This document shows positions 9,194 through 17,836 of a DNA stretch of 64,000 nt, in pieces. The stretch lies in NCBI GenBank assembly GCA_965214415.1, contig CBDCBQ010000003.1:1240001-1304000 (forward strand). Direction: 5' to 3'. Both the position numbers and the translations under genes were made by a program. A model generated the notes under the pieces. The model did not search any database and was not told where the DNA came from. It was given only the letters and a program-made list of their open reading frames with translations. Numbering within the stretch: position 1 is the stretch's first letter; each line of letters opens with the position of its first letter. Origin of the DNA: RH-AL1 sp965214415. GTDB lineage: Bacteria; Pseudomonadota; Alphaproteobacteria; Rhizobiales; Beijerinckiaceae.

Positions 9194-9619
9194 ATGATTA
9201 CGCACGACATGCCGGTCTTTGGACACCATATCGAGCTCGCGGCTGGCATCGTGGCGGCCTATGTCAGCAATAATTCGGTTCGCTCGGCCGATTTGCCGGC
9301 GCTGATCCACGACGTGCATGCCGCCCTGCGTCATGCAACGGGCGGCGCCGCTCCTGTCGAGGTCGCGGAGCCGCCGAAGCCCGCCGTCCCTGCCAAGAAG
9401 TCGATCACCCACGAGTTCATAATCTGCCTCGAGGATGGGCGGAAGTTCAAGTCGCTGAAGCGCCATCTGCGCACGCGTTACGACATGTCACCGGAGGAAT
9501 ATCGCGCGCGTTGGGGCCTGCCGTCCGACTATCCGATGGTCGCGCCGAGCTACGCCAAGGCCCGCTCGACGCTCGCCAAGGAGATGGGCCTCGGTCAGCA
9601 GCGTCGGCGGCGAGCCTGA
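9194..9619 (+). CDS. mucR: MucR/Ros-family transcriptional regulator
   Basis: A 141-residue MucR/Ros-type regulator. These proteins act as H-NS-like, AT-tract-binding repressors of exopolysaccharide, motility and virulence genes in Hyphomicrobiales. The N-terminal dimerisation region is followed by a Pro/Lys linker and the C-terminal zinc-finger domain (from about 70). The candidate metal ligands read C78, D81 and H91, but the fourth position, usually histidine in RTHY, is arginine (R95 in RTRY). The ATG at 9194 has GGAG at 7 nt. The neighbours sufE, DUF5330 and a PAS histidine kinase match the mucR locus of rhizobia, which argues that this is the main MucR. Confidence 0.92.
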   Translation: MITHDMPVFGHHIELAAGIVAAYVSNNSVRSADLPALIHDVHAALRHATGGAAPVEVAEPPKPAVPAKKSITHEFIICLEDGRKFKSLKRHLRTRYDMSPEEYRARWGLPSDYPMVAPSYAKARSTLAKEMGLGQQRRRRA

Positions 9620-9632
9620 TCCCGCGCCCGGC

Positions 9633-10049
9633 CTAGCCGACGGCGGCCCGCGCGTCGGCCTTGATCCGCTCGATCATCGCGCGCACGCCATTCGAGCGTT
9701 GCGGCGTCAGATGCGAGGCGAAGCCCAGCTTGTCGAACAGCGGCTGGATATCGGTCGCGACGATCTCGCTGGCCGTGTGGCCGGAATAGACGGCGAAGAC
9801 CAGCGTGATCAGACCGCGCACGATATGGGCGTCGCTGTCGCCCTTGAGTGTCAGCCGAGCGGCGTCGCCGTCGCGGTGCACTGTCGTCTCGAGCCAGACC
9901 TGGCTGGCGCAGCCGCGCACCTTGTTGGAATCGTTGTGCGCCGCGTCCGCCAGCGGCTCCAGCTCGCGGCCGAGCTCGATTAGATAGCGATAGCGGTCGT
10001 CCCACTCGTCGAGCAGGTCGAAATTGTCGACGATGTCGTTCAGGCTCAT
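9633..10049 (-). CDS. sufE: Cysteine desulfuration protein SufE
   Basis: A 138-residue SufE-family protein. It accepts persulfide sulfur from the SufS cysteine desulfurase and passes it on for Fe-S cluster assembly. The acceptor cysteine is C47 in KVRGCASQVW, the family signature, and the C-terminal RSNGVRAMIERIK helix is conserved. It is a stand-alone sufE away from a suf operon, as is usual in rhizobia. It converges with mucR (13 nt between stops) and follows the DUF5330 gene on the same strand by about 50 nt. Confidence 0.95.
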   Translation of the reverse strand: MSLNDIVDNFDLLDEWDDRYRYLIELGRELEPLADAAHNDSNKVRGCASQVWLETTVHRDGDAARLTLKGDSDAHIVRGLITLVFAVYSGHTASEIVATDIQPLFDKLGFASHLTPQRSNGVRAMIERIKADARAAVG

Positions 10050-10100
10050 GCGGTCGCGATCGGCGTTGCGGCGCCGCTGGTGCGGCGGCCTTCTCGATAG

Positions 10101-10478
10101 TCAGGGCGATGCCACCTCTATCGCACCCCGCTCGCGCCGTCGCGGGTCGCTTGCCGGCGCGCGTGGGGCGGATCGTCTCTTGTCCGGGGCAGCACCTGGG
10201 GTCACGTCGTCCGTGCTTGCGTCGAGAAGCTGTTCGAGGCGCGCGGCGTCGGCGAGGCAATCGGCTGGCCGCCGCCCGCAATAGGCCACGGCGCCGGCCA
10301 TGAGCTTGCCGCGTGCTTCGGCAACCTGCCCGGGGATCATCGCGGCGAGATCAGACCGCGCCCATGTCGCCGACGCAAGGCTTGTTGGCCCTGAACCTGT
10401 CGGCCAGATCCCCCTCCGCGACAATATCGATCCATAGACGATCGCCAGCCAGAAGATGCAGCACAGGGTGAAGCGCAC
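10101..10478 (-). CDS. DUF5330-like small membrane or exported protein
   Basis: A 125-residue protein with a hydrophobic N-terminus (RFTLCCIFWLAIVYGSIL) and a short CysX7Cys motif (YCGRRPADC, about 67-75). That motif is reminiscent of the DUF5330 proteins encoded between sufE and a histidine kinase in rhizobia. The C-terminus is Arg/Ala/Pro-rich. It starts at a GTG with a GAGG-containing upstream sequence. Function is unknown. Assignment rests on synteny plus the N-terminal helix and cysteine pair, so it is moderate. About 195 nt upstream separates it from the divergent kinase gene; that gap holds no gene I can see and presumably both promoters. Confidence 0.6.
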   Translation of the reverse strand: MRFTLCCIFWLAIVYGSILSRRGIWPTGSGPTSLASATWARSDLAAMIPGQVAEARGKLMAGAVAYCGRRPADCLADAARLEQLLDASTDDVTPGAAPDKRRSAPRAPASDPRRRERGAIEVASP

Positions 10479-10673
10479 GCGACGGCCTCGTGTAGAGTTC
10501 AGCCCGTGACGCGTAGCCGAGGAAGTCTAATGATTTGCTCACCGCCGCATGGCAACGACTTCTCAAGCATAAAGCCGATCGGATGGAAGCGATGCCGCAT
10601 AGGTCGCTAGCCTTAGCGTTGATTTAAGAGCGCACTGCGAACGTGACATTGATCGCGGCGTTGTCGTTAGGGC

Positions 10674-12494
10674 ATGCGCGGGCTGGAGTCCGATGGCGTG
10701 TTGGCAATTCGAGGCATCCTTGCGCCCGCGCATGCCCTCGTTCATCCGCGGGCGGCCGGGACTGCCGCCGAGGCCGACCGCCACGCGGCCTTCCTCGCGC
10801 ACACGCTGGCCCTCGCCTTCTCGGCCTGCGCCGCGGCGCCGTTCCTCCTCGCCTTTCAGGGCGCGCCGACGCCCGCCGAGATCACCGTCTTCGCGCTCGC
10901 GCTCGTTCAGATCGGTGCCGCCATGCTGGTCGCGCGGACCGGCCGCCTCGCACTGGGCCACCGCCTCTCCGCGCTCGCCCTCGTCGCCGTCAGCGTCACG
11001 CTTTTCGTCGGCATGCGGTCCGGTGCGGGCGTTGCCTTCGCATGGCTCGTCGCCGCCCAGCTCGAGGCGTCCGCCTCGCTCGACCGCCGCGTCGCCCGCG
11101 AGGCCAGCCTCGTCACCGGCACGACGTTGATCGCAATTCTCGCGGCGTCGCTCGCGGACCTCGTCCCGACGCGATGGCCTGAAAGTGGCGCCGCGGTGAT
11201 GGCGGGGCTCGCGGTGGTCGCCTGCGCCTCCGCCGTCCGTCGGATGACGGCGGTCGTGGCGGACCTTCAGGCGGCCCAAACGACACGCGACGCGCGCAGC
11301 CGCGCCATCGACGCCGCGCTCGGCACGACGATCCTTACCCTCGATGCGGGCGGCTCGGTCAGCGCGCTCGCCCGGCCCGACAACGGCTTCTTCGGCGGGC
11401 CCGACCGTGAGATCGTCGGGCGCGGGCTGTTCGACCGCGTCCATGTCGGCGACCGGCCGGCCTTCCTCAAGCTGATCAACGACGCCGCGCATGGGCCGGA
11501 TACGACCGTCGGGACCTTCCGCCTGCGCGCGTTCGCCGCCGAGGCTGGCCGAGCCGGCCTTGCCGAGCCGCGCCATCTGACGATCGAGATGCGGGCTCAC
11601 AGCCTGTCGCCGGCACGCGACGTTGTCGCGGTGCTGCGCGACATCACCGACCAGCATGACCGCGGACGCGAGATCGAGGCGGCGCAACGCTCGGTCGAGG
11701 AGACCATGGCGAACAAGGACATCTTCCTCACGACGATGCGCCACGAGCTGCGCACGCCGCTCAACTCGATCATCGGCTTCTCCGAGATCCTGGCGAGCCG
11801 CACCGCCCGGCCGGACGACATCGCCAAGCAGTGCGAGTACGCGCGCCTCATCAGCCAATCGGGCCATCACCTGCTCGGCATCGTCAACGCGGTCCTCGAC
11901 ATGTCGAAGATCCAGCTCGGCACCTTCCCGATCAATGCCGAACCCTTCGACATGGCCGCGCTGCTCGACCAGGCGTGCGAGGCCGTCGCCGCCAAGGCGC
12001 GCGAGGGCCAGGTGCGGCTCGCACGCGACTTTCCGGCGACGCTGGAGGAGATCGTCGGCGACAGGACCGCGCTGAAGCTCGCGCTCCTCAACGTGTTGAC
12101 GAACGCGGTGAAATTCACGCCCGAACGGGGCCAGGTGACGCTGACGGCAAGACCCGAAGGCACGGCGCTCTTGATCATCATCACCGATACCGGCATCGGC
12201 ATCGCGCCCGAGGACCTGCCGCGCATTGGGGACCCCTTCTTCCAAGGGCGCGCGACCTTCGCGCGAACCCACGAGGGCTCCGGCCTCGGCCTGTCACTCG
12301 TGCGCGGCCTCGTCGGACTGCATGGCGGTACCCTCACCATCGAGAGCGAGGCCGGCCGCGGTACCGCTGTCACGATCCGGCTGCCGCTCGACTGCCGAAC
12401 CATCGTCCGCAAAGTCGCCGATGCCGCCATCGAGGCGGTCCCGCGGCTTCAGCCCCGGCCCCGTCCCCTCAACCGCGTAAAGGATGCCGCCTGA
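10674..12494 (+). CDS. Membrane PAS-type sensor histidine kinase
   Basis: A 606-residue histidine kinase. Its N-terminal third holds several predicted membrane helices (about 44-62, 70-88, 98-114, 146-163, 172-188). A PAS-like domain follows (about 210-325), then a dimerisation/phosphoacceptor domain with H357 in MRHELRTPLNSIIGFSEIL, and an ATPase domain with N-box (LLNVLTNAVKF), G1 (DTGIGI) and G2 (GSGLGLSL). No cognate response regulator lies beside it, so the partner is elsewhere. The stop overlaps the start of the peptidoglycan-binding gene (TGATG), implying translational coupling. The same kinase sits near mucR/sufE in other rhizobia; its signal is unknown. Confidence 0.88.
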   Translation: MRGLESDGVLAIRGILAPAHALVHPRAAGTAAEADRHAAFLAHTLALAFSACAAAPFLLAFQGAPTPAEITVFALALVQIGAAMLVARTGRLALGHRLSALALVAVSVTLFVGMRSGAGVAFAWLVAAQLEASASLDRRVAREASLVTGTTLIAILAASLADLVPTRWPESGAAVMAGLAVVACASAVRRMTAVVADLQAAQTTRDARSRAIDAALGTTILTLDAGGSVSALARPDNGFFGGPDREIVGRGLFDRVHVGDRPAFLKLINDAAHGPDTTVGTFRLRAFAAEAGRAGLAEPRHLTIEMRAHSLSPARDVVAVLRDITDQHDRGREIEAAQRSVEETMANKDIFLTTMRHELRTPLNSIIGFSEILASRTARPDDIAKQCEYARLISQSGHHLLGIVNAVLDMSKIQLGTFPINAEPFDMAALLDQACEAVAAKAREGQVRLARDFPATLEEIVGDRTALKLALLNVLTNAVKFTPERGQVTLTARPEGTALLIIITDTGIGIAPEDLPRIGDPFFQGRATFARTHEGSGLGLSLVRGLVGLHGGTLTIESEAGRGTAVTIRLPLDCRTIVRKVADAAIEAVPRLQPRPRPLNRVKDAA

Positions 12495-13165
12495 TGCCGA
12501 CCGCCGCCGCAAGCTTCGACGACGCCTTCGAGTTCGACGAGCCGGCGCGCAAGAAGGCGCCGCGCAAGCCGCGCGCCACCGCGCAGAAAGGGACACCCGG
12601 GAAGGGCAAGAAGAAAGGCCGCCGCTTCCCGTTCGACATGCACCGCGTCGCCCGTTACGCGGCAATCGGCATGGGCGCGACCGTGGCGCTTGCCATCATG
12701 GTCAACGCTCTCGCCTTGCAGAAAGGGCATCACCCGGCGCCGCTGTTTGGCAAGGCGATCGCGCTTGGGCCCTCGCCGGTCGCCGCGCCGCGGCCCGCGC
12801 CCGCGTTGCCGGCCGAGGACGCGATGCCCTCGCCCGCCGCCGTGCCGCCGCCGTCTCGCCGGGCGGCCATCGACGCAGAACCGTCGGCCGGCGATCCGAT
12901 CGCCCAGCTGATCCACGGTCAACCGATCCGTGGCACCGGCGTTGCGGCGCAACCGGCGCCGAAGGTCGAGAGCAAGACGGTGATCGGCGCTCAGCGGGCG
13001 CTCGCCAAGCTCGGCTTCGCGCTGAAGCCGAGCGGCACGGTCGGGCCGCAGACGCGCAAGGCGATCGAGGCGTTCGAACGGGACCGCCACCTGCCCGTCA
13101 AGGGTGAGCTGACCCACCGCGTGGTCAAGATCCTCGCCGCCGAGAGCGGCGTGAAGATCGATTGA
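12494..13165 (+). CDS. Membrane-anchored peptidoglycan-binding (PG_binding_1) protein
   Basis: A 223-residue protein with a cytoplasmic basic N-terminus (KKAPRKPRAT and GKGKKKGRR), one membrane helix at about 55-75, a Pro/Ala-rich periplasmic spacer, and a C-terminal PG_binding_1-type three-helix domain (about 155-215). The domain carries the usual core pattern: AQRALAKLGF, then GTVGPQTRKAIEAFERDRHL. It is probably inner-membrane anchored and contacts peptidoglycan. It is coupled to the histidine kinase by a TGATG overlap, so the kinase might sense or report on envelope state (inference). No catalytic domain is present. Confidence 0.82.
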   Translation: MPTAAASFDDAFEFDEPARKKAPRKPRATAQKGTPGKGKKKGRRFPFDMHRVARYAAIGMGATVALAIMVNALALQKGHHPAPLFGKAIALGPSPVAAPRPAPALPAEDAMPSPAAVPPPSRRAAIDAEPSAGDPIAQLIHGQPIRGTGVAAQPAPKVESKTVIGAQRALAKLGFALKPSGTVGPQTRKAIEAFERDRHLPVKGELTHRVVKILAAESGVKID

Positions 13166-13176
13166 GGCCGAACTTT

Positions 13177-13206
13177 CCCTTCGCCCGCAAGCTCGCGGGA
13201 GAAGGG
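13177..13206. repeat. Palindromic CTTCTCCCGC-type element between convergent genes
   Basis: Two 12-nt arms (13177-13188 and 13195-13206) pair with one mismatch around a 6-nt loop. The stem has the CCCTTC-CCCGC / GCGGGAGAAGGG composition seen again at 57.7-57.9 kb. It fills most of the 52-nt gap between two convergent stop codons, so it may act as a bidirectional terminator. Membership of a dispersed repeat family is inferred from the shared core. Confidence 0.6.
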
Positions 13207-13217
13207 GCCTCGGCGGC

Positions 13218-14843
13218 TCAGAAGATCTTCGAGAAGATGAAGAACAGCGTGCCGGAGATCGCCATGGCGCAGGGGAGCGTGAGCACCCAGGCCAGGGCGA
13301 TCGACCGCAGCGTTGACCATTGGATGCCGGACCCGTTCGCCGCCATCGTGCCGGCGATGCCGGACGAGAGCACGTGGGTCGTCGACACCGGCAGGCCGAA
13401 GCCGTCGGCGAGGCCGATCGTGCCGGCCGCGACGAGCTCGGCGGCGGCACCCTGGCCGTAGGTCAGATGCGTCTTGCCGATCCGCTCGCCGACGGTGACG
13501 ACGATGCGCTTCCAGCCGATCATCGTGCCGAGGCCGAGCGCGAGCGCGACGGCGATCTTCACCCAGATCGGGATGTAGCGCGTCGAGGCGTTGAGCATGC
13601 CCTGGTACTTCGTCAGCGTCGCCTTGTCGGCGGCGGAGAGCTCGCTTCCCTTGTCCTTGAGAAGCGCCTTGATGGCCTCCGAGGTCAGGTACATGTCGTT
13701 GCGGGTGTTGCCGGCCTGCGACGCCGGGATCTGCTTGATCGAGCCGTAGGTCTGCACCTGCTTCTGGACGGCGCCGACGAGGACGGCGAGCGACGGGTAG
13801 GTGCCCTCGTTCAAGTCATGCGACGCGACGTACTGCGTCACCGCCGGGCGCGGGTTGCCGATCACGTCGTAGCCGGCTCCCTTCGCGTCGATGATCTTGG
13901 CCGCCTGCTCGGACACCTGCGTGAAGCCGGCGACCTTGCTCGGCTCGACGGCACGGTTCAGCGCGAAGGCGGTCGGCACGGTGCCGATCAGGATCAGCAT
14001 GATGAGACCCATGCCCTTCTGACCGTCGTTCGAGCCATGGAAGAACGAGACGAGCGTGCAGGTGAGGATCAGCAGCCCGCGGATCCAGATCGGCGGCGCC
14101 TTGCCACCCTTCGGCTCGGTGTAAAGCTCCTTCTTCCGGATCACGGCCTTCATGGCCATCAGCAGGGCGCCTGCGACGACGAAGCCGAAGATCGGCGACA
14201 GCAGCAGGCCCCAGCCGATCTTCGTCGCCTCGCCCCAATTCACGCCGGAGGAGGCGGAGCGACCGTGCAGCAGGGCGTTCATGACGCCGACGCCGATGAT
14301 CGAACCGATCAGCGTATGCGAAGACGACGCAGGCAGGCCGAGCCACCAGGTCCCGAGATTCCAGATGATCGCCGCGATCAGCATCGAGAACACCATCGCG
14401 AAGCCAGCCGACGAGGTGATCGCCAGGATCAGCTCGATCGGCAGCAGCGAGACGATGTTGTATGCGACAAGGCCCGTCGAGAGCGAGACGCCGAGGAAGT
14501 TGAAGAAGCCCGACCAGACCACGGCGATCTGCGGCGGCATGGCCCGGGTGTAGATCACGGTGGCGACCGCGTTGGCGGTATCGTGAAAGCCGTTGACGAA
14601 CTCGAATCCCAGCGCGACAAGAAGCGCGACGGCGAGGAGCAGGTAGGGAAGCAGGCTCGACGGCTTTTCGCCCCCGGACGCCTCGACCTCGCCAAAGATG
14701 CTGTAGGCGACGAAGAACAGCCCGATCGCCATGACGGCGCCGAAGATGATGATGCCCAGCGGGCTCATCGGCTGATTGAGATCGACCTTGCGCTCGTAGC
14801 CCGGCTCCCCGGAACCGACGGCAATTGTTGAGACCGAACTCAT
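13218..14843 (-). CDS. pit: Inorganic phosphate transporter, PiT family
   Basis: A 541-residue PiT-family phosphate permease, usually driven by the proton gradient and carrying metal-phosphate complexes. The duplicated signature is visible: GFEFVNGFHDTANAVATVIYT in the N-terminal half, and the SSHTLIGSIIGVG and VSTTHVLSSGIAG elements. A hydrophilic loop of about 150 residues sits mid-protein (roughly 315-445), as in proteobacterial PitA-like proteins. The ATG at 14843 (MSSVSTIAVG) follows GGGGATTTCACT. The frame is open 53 codons further upstream, but that part overlaps the divergent 5' region. No PhoU-like gene is adjacent. Confidence 0.93.
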   Translation of the reverse strand: MSSVSTIAVGSGEPGYERKVDLNQPMSPLGIIIFGAVMAIGLFFVAYSIFGEVEASGGEKPSSLLPYLLLAVALLVALGFEFVNGFHDTANAVATVIYTRAMPPQIAVVWSGFFNFLGVSLSTGLVAYNIVSLLPIELILAITSSAGFAMVFSMLIAAIIWNLGTWWLGLPASSSHTLIGSIIGVGVMNALLHGRSASSGVNWGEATKIGWGLLLSPIFGFVVAGALLMAMKAVIRKKELYTEPKGGKAPPIWIRGLLILTCTLVSFFHGSNDGQKGMGLIMLILIGTVPTAFALNRAVEPSKVAGFTQVSEQAAKIIDAKGAGYDVIGNPRPAVTQYVASHDLNEGTYPSLAVLVGAVQKQVQTYGSIKQIPASQAGNTRNDMYLTSEAIKALLKDKGSELSAADKATLTKYQGMLNASTRYIPIWVKIAVALALGLGTMIGWKRIVVTVGERIGKTHLTYGQGAAAELVAAGTIGLADGFGLPVSTTHVLSSGIAGTMAANGSGIQWSTLRSIALAWVLTLPCAMAISGTLFFIFSKIF

Positions 14844-15003
14844 AGTGAAATCCCCGCAAGAAACCGAGCGGACATAGCCATTGGCGCATAACAATCGTGT
14901 GACACGCTCATGATCGTTAATGGAACCCTCGGTCCCCCTTCGCCTTGATTTCGAGAGGCGGGCTCGGCACAAGGCTCCGAAAATCGCGAAGGCAGAGGTC
15001 ACG

Positions 15004-15393
15004 ATGGAAGAGTTGGTTGCCCGGGTTGCGACGGCCGCGAATATCCCCGCGGATCAGGCCGAGCGCGCGATCGGTCTCGTGTTCGCCTTTCTGCGCCGTG
15101 AGGCTCCGGCCGAAGTCGATGACATGCTTGGCGAGGTGCCAGGCGCGAGCGAGGCCGCGGCGCGCGGCGAGACGGACAAGCCGAAGGCCGGCGGCATGAT
15201 GGGCGGCCTCATGAGCATGATGGGCGACGGCGGCTTGATGGGCCTTGCCTCGCAGCTGACGGGCATCGGCCTCGGCACGGGGGAAATGACGACCGTCGGC
15301 AAGGAGATCTTCGGGTACGCCCGCGAGAAGGCCGGTGACGATAAGGTGAGCAAGGTCGCCGCGGCGGTGCCGGGCCTCGGCCAGTTCGTGTGA
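15004..15393 (+). CDS. Small DUF2267/DUF2780-like protein of unknown function
   Basis: A 129-residue protein. Residues 1-40 form a helical region (EELVARVATAANI then AERAIGLVFAFL), followed by a Gly/Met-rich middle (GGMMGGLMSMMGDGG) and a C-terminal helical part ending in AAVPGLGQFV. It resembles short rhizobial proteins labelled DUF2267 or DUF2780, neither with an established role. The Gly/Met stretch could be membrane-associated, but it is too short and polar-flanked to call a helix. The ATG at 15004 has an AGAGGT site, and the gene is 15 nt ahead of mutA on the same strand. The family label is tentative; the gene itself is well supported. Confidence 0.65.
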   Translation: MEELVARVATAANIPADQAERAIGLVFAFLRREAPAEVDDMLGEVPGASEAAARGETDKPKAGGMMGGLMSMMGDGGLMGLASQLTGIGLGTGEMTTVGKEIFGYAREKAGDDKVSKVAAAVPGLGQFV

Positions 15394-15408
15394 GGCGCAG
15401 GCCGACAC

Positions 15409-17208
15409 GTGGTTGATCCGAAAGCGGCGACGCCGGAGCAGGCTTGGCGCGCCCGAGCTGAAAAGACCATCGGGGCAAGCCTCGAGACGCTCGTCGCGCG
15501 GACGGCCGACGGCGTGTCGATCGACCCACTCTACTCGCGACGGACGGCATTGACCCCAAGGCCTTGGCGCGCGACACAGGCTTGGTCAGTCGCGCAGCGT
15601 GTCGACAATCCAGATGCGGAGTCCGCGAACCGGCTGGCCATGGCAGACCTGGAGGGCGGCGCCGACGCCCTGGCGCTCGTCTATGCCGGAAGCTCCGTCT
15701 CCCGCGGCTTCGGTCTCTCGCCGAACGTCGATCTCGACCTCGTTCTCGAGGGGATCGAGCTGGATTTCATCGGCTTGCGCCTCGACGCCGGCGCCGACAC
15801 GCCAGTCGCGGTCAAGGCCCTCGCCGGGCTGGTCGAGCGCCGTACCTTGACCAGCGCGGCGCTCGACATCGACCTCGGCTATGATCCGATCGGCCTCGCC
15901 GCACGCACTGGCGGCCCCACCGACTGCAAAGCGCTCGGCGCGATCCTCGATTTCTCTGTCGGGGCTGGGTTCGCCGGGCGGCCGTTGCTCGCCGATGGCC
16001 GCCCCTACCACGAGGCCGGTGCCGGCGAGGCGACCGAACTGGCCGCCGTACTCGCGACGGGTGTCGCCTATCTGCGCGCCCTGGAGCGCGCGGGGCTCTC
16101 GCTCGACCAGGCCTACGCGAAGGTCGCGGTCCTGCTCGCGATCGACGCCGACGTGTACGTCGGTCTCGCCAAGACGCGGGCGATGCGCCGCCTCTGGGCG
16201 CGTGTGGCGGCGGCCTGCGGCCTGGAGCCGACGCCGATCCGCCTGCATGCCGAGACCTCGTGGCGGATGATGACCGCGCGCGACCCTTGGACCAACGTGA
16301 TGCGTGCGACCGCCGCGACCTTCGCCGCCGGTCTCGGCGGTGCCGACGTGATCACGGTGCTGCCTTTCACCTTGGCCATCGGCCTGCCGGACGAACCCGC
16401 GCGCCGTCTCGCCCGCAACGTCCAGCGCGTGCTGATCGACGAGTCGAACCTCGCCATGGTCGACGACCCGGCGGCGGGCGCCGGCGGCTTCGAGACGCTG
16501 ACGGATGGCCTCTACGAGACGGCGTGGGCGCTGTTCCAGGACATCGAGCGCGAGGGCGGCATCGAGGCCTCGCTGACGGTGGGCGCGCTTCAGGCTCGCA
16601 TCGCCGCGCAGGCGCGCGCGCGACGCGGCGAGATCGCCACGCTGGCGCGCGGGATCGTCGGAACCAGCCGCTTTCCAAGCCTCGGGACCCCCGCCCCGGG
16701 CGTGCTCGACATCGCGCCGCGACCCCTCGCCGAGCCCGGCCCAGACGCCCTGCCCTGCCTGCGCGACGCTGCCCCGTTCGAAGCGCTGCGCACCCGCGCC
16801 GATGCGATCGCCGACGAGGGCGCGGGGCCCGTCGTGTTTCTCGCCACGCTCGGGGCGCCGGCCGCCTTCGGGCCGCGCGCGACCTGGGCCGCCAACTTTT
16901 TCGCCGCCGCCGGACTCGCGACCGCGATCCCGGTGGAGGAGCGCGACGTCGCCGCGTTGATCGGCGCTTTCGTGGAAAGCCGGGCAAGCGTCGCTTGTCT
17001 CTGCGGGACCGACAAGGCCTACGCCGCGACCGCGGCCGAGGCGGCGGGCGCGCTTCGCGACAAGGGCGCGCAAAAGGTGCTGATCGCCGGCCGGCCGGAC
17101 GACGAAGCCGCGATGCGCGAGGCCGGGGTCGACGCCTTCATCCATGCCGGCTGCGATGCGCTGGTTGTGCTGTCCGACGTATTGGATGCTACAGATCGGC
17201 CAGCCTGA
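15409..17208 (+). CDS. mutA: Methylmalonyl-CoA mutase small (beta, non-catalytic) subunit
   Basis: A 599-residue MutA-type subunit, the scaffold partner of MutB in B12-dependent isomerisation of (R)-methylmalonyl-CoA to succinyl-CoA. It shows the TIM-barrel fold signatures of the family (LHAETSWRMMTARDPWTNVMRATAATFAAGLGGAD, with DPAAGAGGFETLT). The C-terminal domain is B12-fold-like but lacks the DxHxxG cobalamin motif, as expected for the non-catalytic chain. It starts at a GTG 15 nt after the DUF2267-like gene. Normally mutB follows almost directly; here it is about 630 nt away with a dead Uma2 gene between. Confidence 0.92.
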   Translation: MVDPKAATPEQAWRARAEKTIGASLETLVARTADGVSIDPLYSRRTALTPRPWRATQAWSVAQRVDNPDAESANRLAMADLEGGADALALVYAGSSVSRGFGLSPNVDLDLVLEGIELDFIGLRLDAGADTPVAVKALAGLVERRTLTSAALDIDLGYDPIGLAARTGGPTDCKALGAILDFSVGAGFAGRPLLADGRPYHEAGAGEATELAAVLATGVAYLRALERAGLSLDQAYAKVAVLLAIDADVYVGLAKTRAMRRLWARVAAACGLEPTPIRLHAETSWRMMTARDPWTNVMRATAATFAAGLGGADVITVLPFTLAIGLPDEPARRLARNVQRVLIDESNLAMVDDPAAGAGGFETLTDGLYETAWALFQDIEREGGIEASLTVGALQARIAAQARARRGEIATLARGIVGTSRFPSLGTPAPGVLDIAPRPLAEPGPDALPCLRDAAPFEALRTRADAIADEGAGPVVFLATLGAPAAFGPRATWAANFFAAAGLATAIPVEERDVAALIGAFVESRASVACLCGTDKAYAATAAEAAGALRDKGAQKVLIAGRPDDEAAMREAGVDAFIHAGCDALVVLSDVLDATDRPA

Positions 17209-17766
17209 CCGCGAGCCCTGGCGCGCTCGGATGCTCGAGCATGGCATCGGCGGCAAGCACCTCGACCGATCCCCATGCGCCGTCGACCGGTGCCTTGTGG
17301 ATCGTCGTCGTCAGCGTTCGCGTATCGATCACCCAGTATTGGCGAACACCGTATTTCGCGTAGAGCGCGGCCTTGAGCTTCAGATCCTTGCGCAGGGTCG
17401 TTGTCGCGATTTCGATGGCGAGGAGCACGTCCGGGCCGCGAGCGCTCGTTGAGTCATCATCGGGAAGACTGAAAGGTCCGGCTCGAAGATCGCATGATCG
17501 CCCAGCACGAGACTGGTCTCGACGCCGAGCTGCAATGTGTCGGGGAGGGTGTTCGCGAGGGCGCGGTTCAAGGCCAGCTTGACGCGCTCGTGCGGTGCAT
17601 TCTTCAACTGCATCATGACAATGTCGCCTTCGATCAGCTCGAAGCCCTCGCTATCGTCGATGATGCCGAGGTCCTGCATGCGCCAGATGTCGGCGGCGGA
17701 GAACGCGCGCCGCTCTTAGCCGTCGCCGGCCCGCGTCGTGGCGACAATCTCGCCTCTCTCTCCCAT
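17189..17766 (-). pseudogene. Uma2-family (DUF820) restriction-endonuclease-like gene, broken by a stop and a frameshift
   Basis: This is the remnant of a Uma2/DUF820 gene, a PD-(D/E)XK-fold protein family of unclear role. The frame opens at 17766 (MGERGEIVATTR), hits an in-frame TAA at 17716-17718, and resumes as FSAADIWRMQDLGIIDD through ELIEGDIVMM, ending in FEPDLSVFP near 17457. There a one-base deficit in a C run shifts the frame. The remainder, with the nuclease-like core (DVLLAIEIATTTLRKDLKLK, then YGVRQYWVID), reads in another frame to 17189. Two independent lesions make a functional product very unlikely. Its 3' end overlaps the last codons of mutA. It looks like an insertion between mutA and mutB. 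Confidence 0.85.
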
Positions 17767-17836
17767 GGCTTCGCTCCAAACCTCGCGGCCAGCTTACGTC
17801 ATTTTGTTCCTGCTCGCACGCGCGCTAGGGTGAGCG

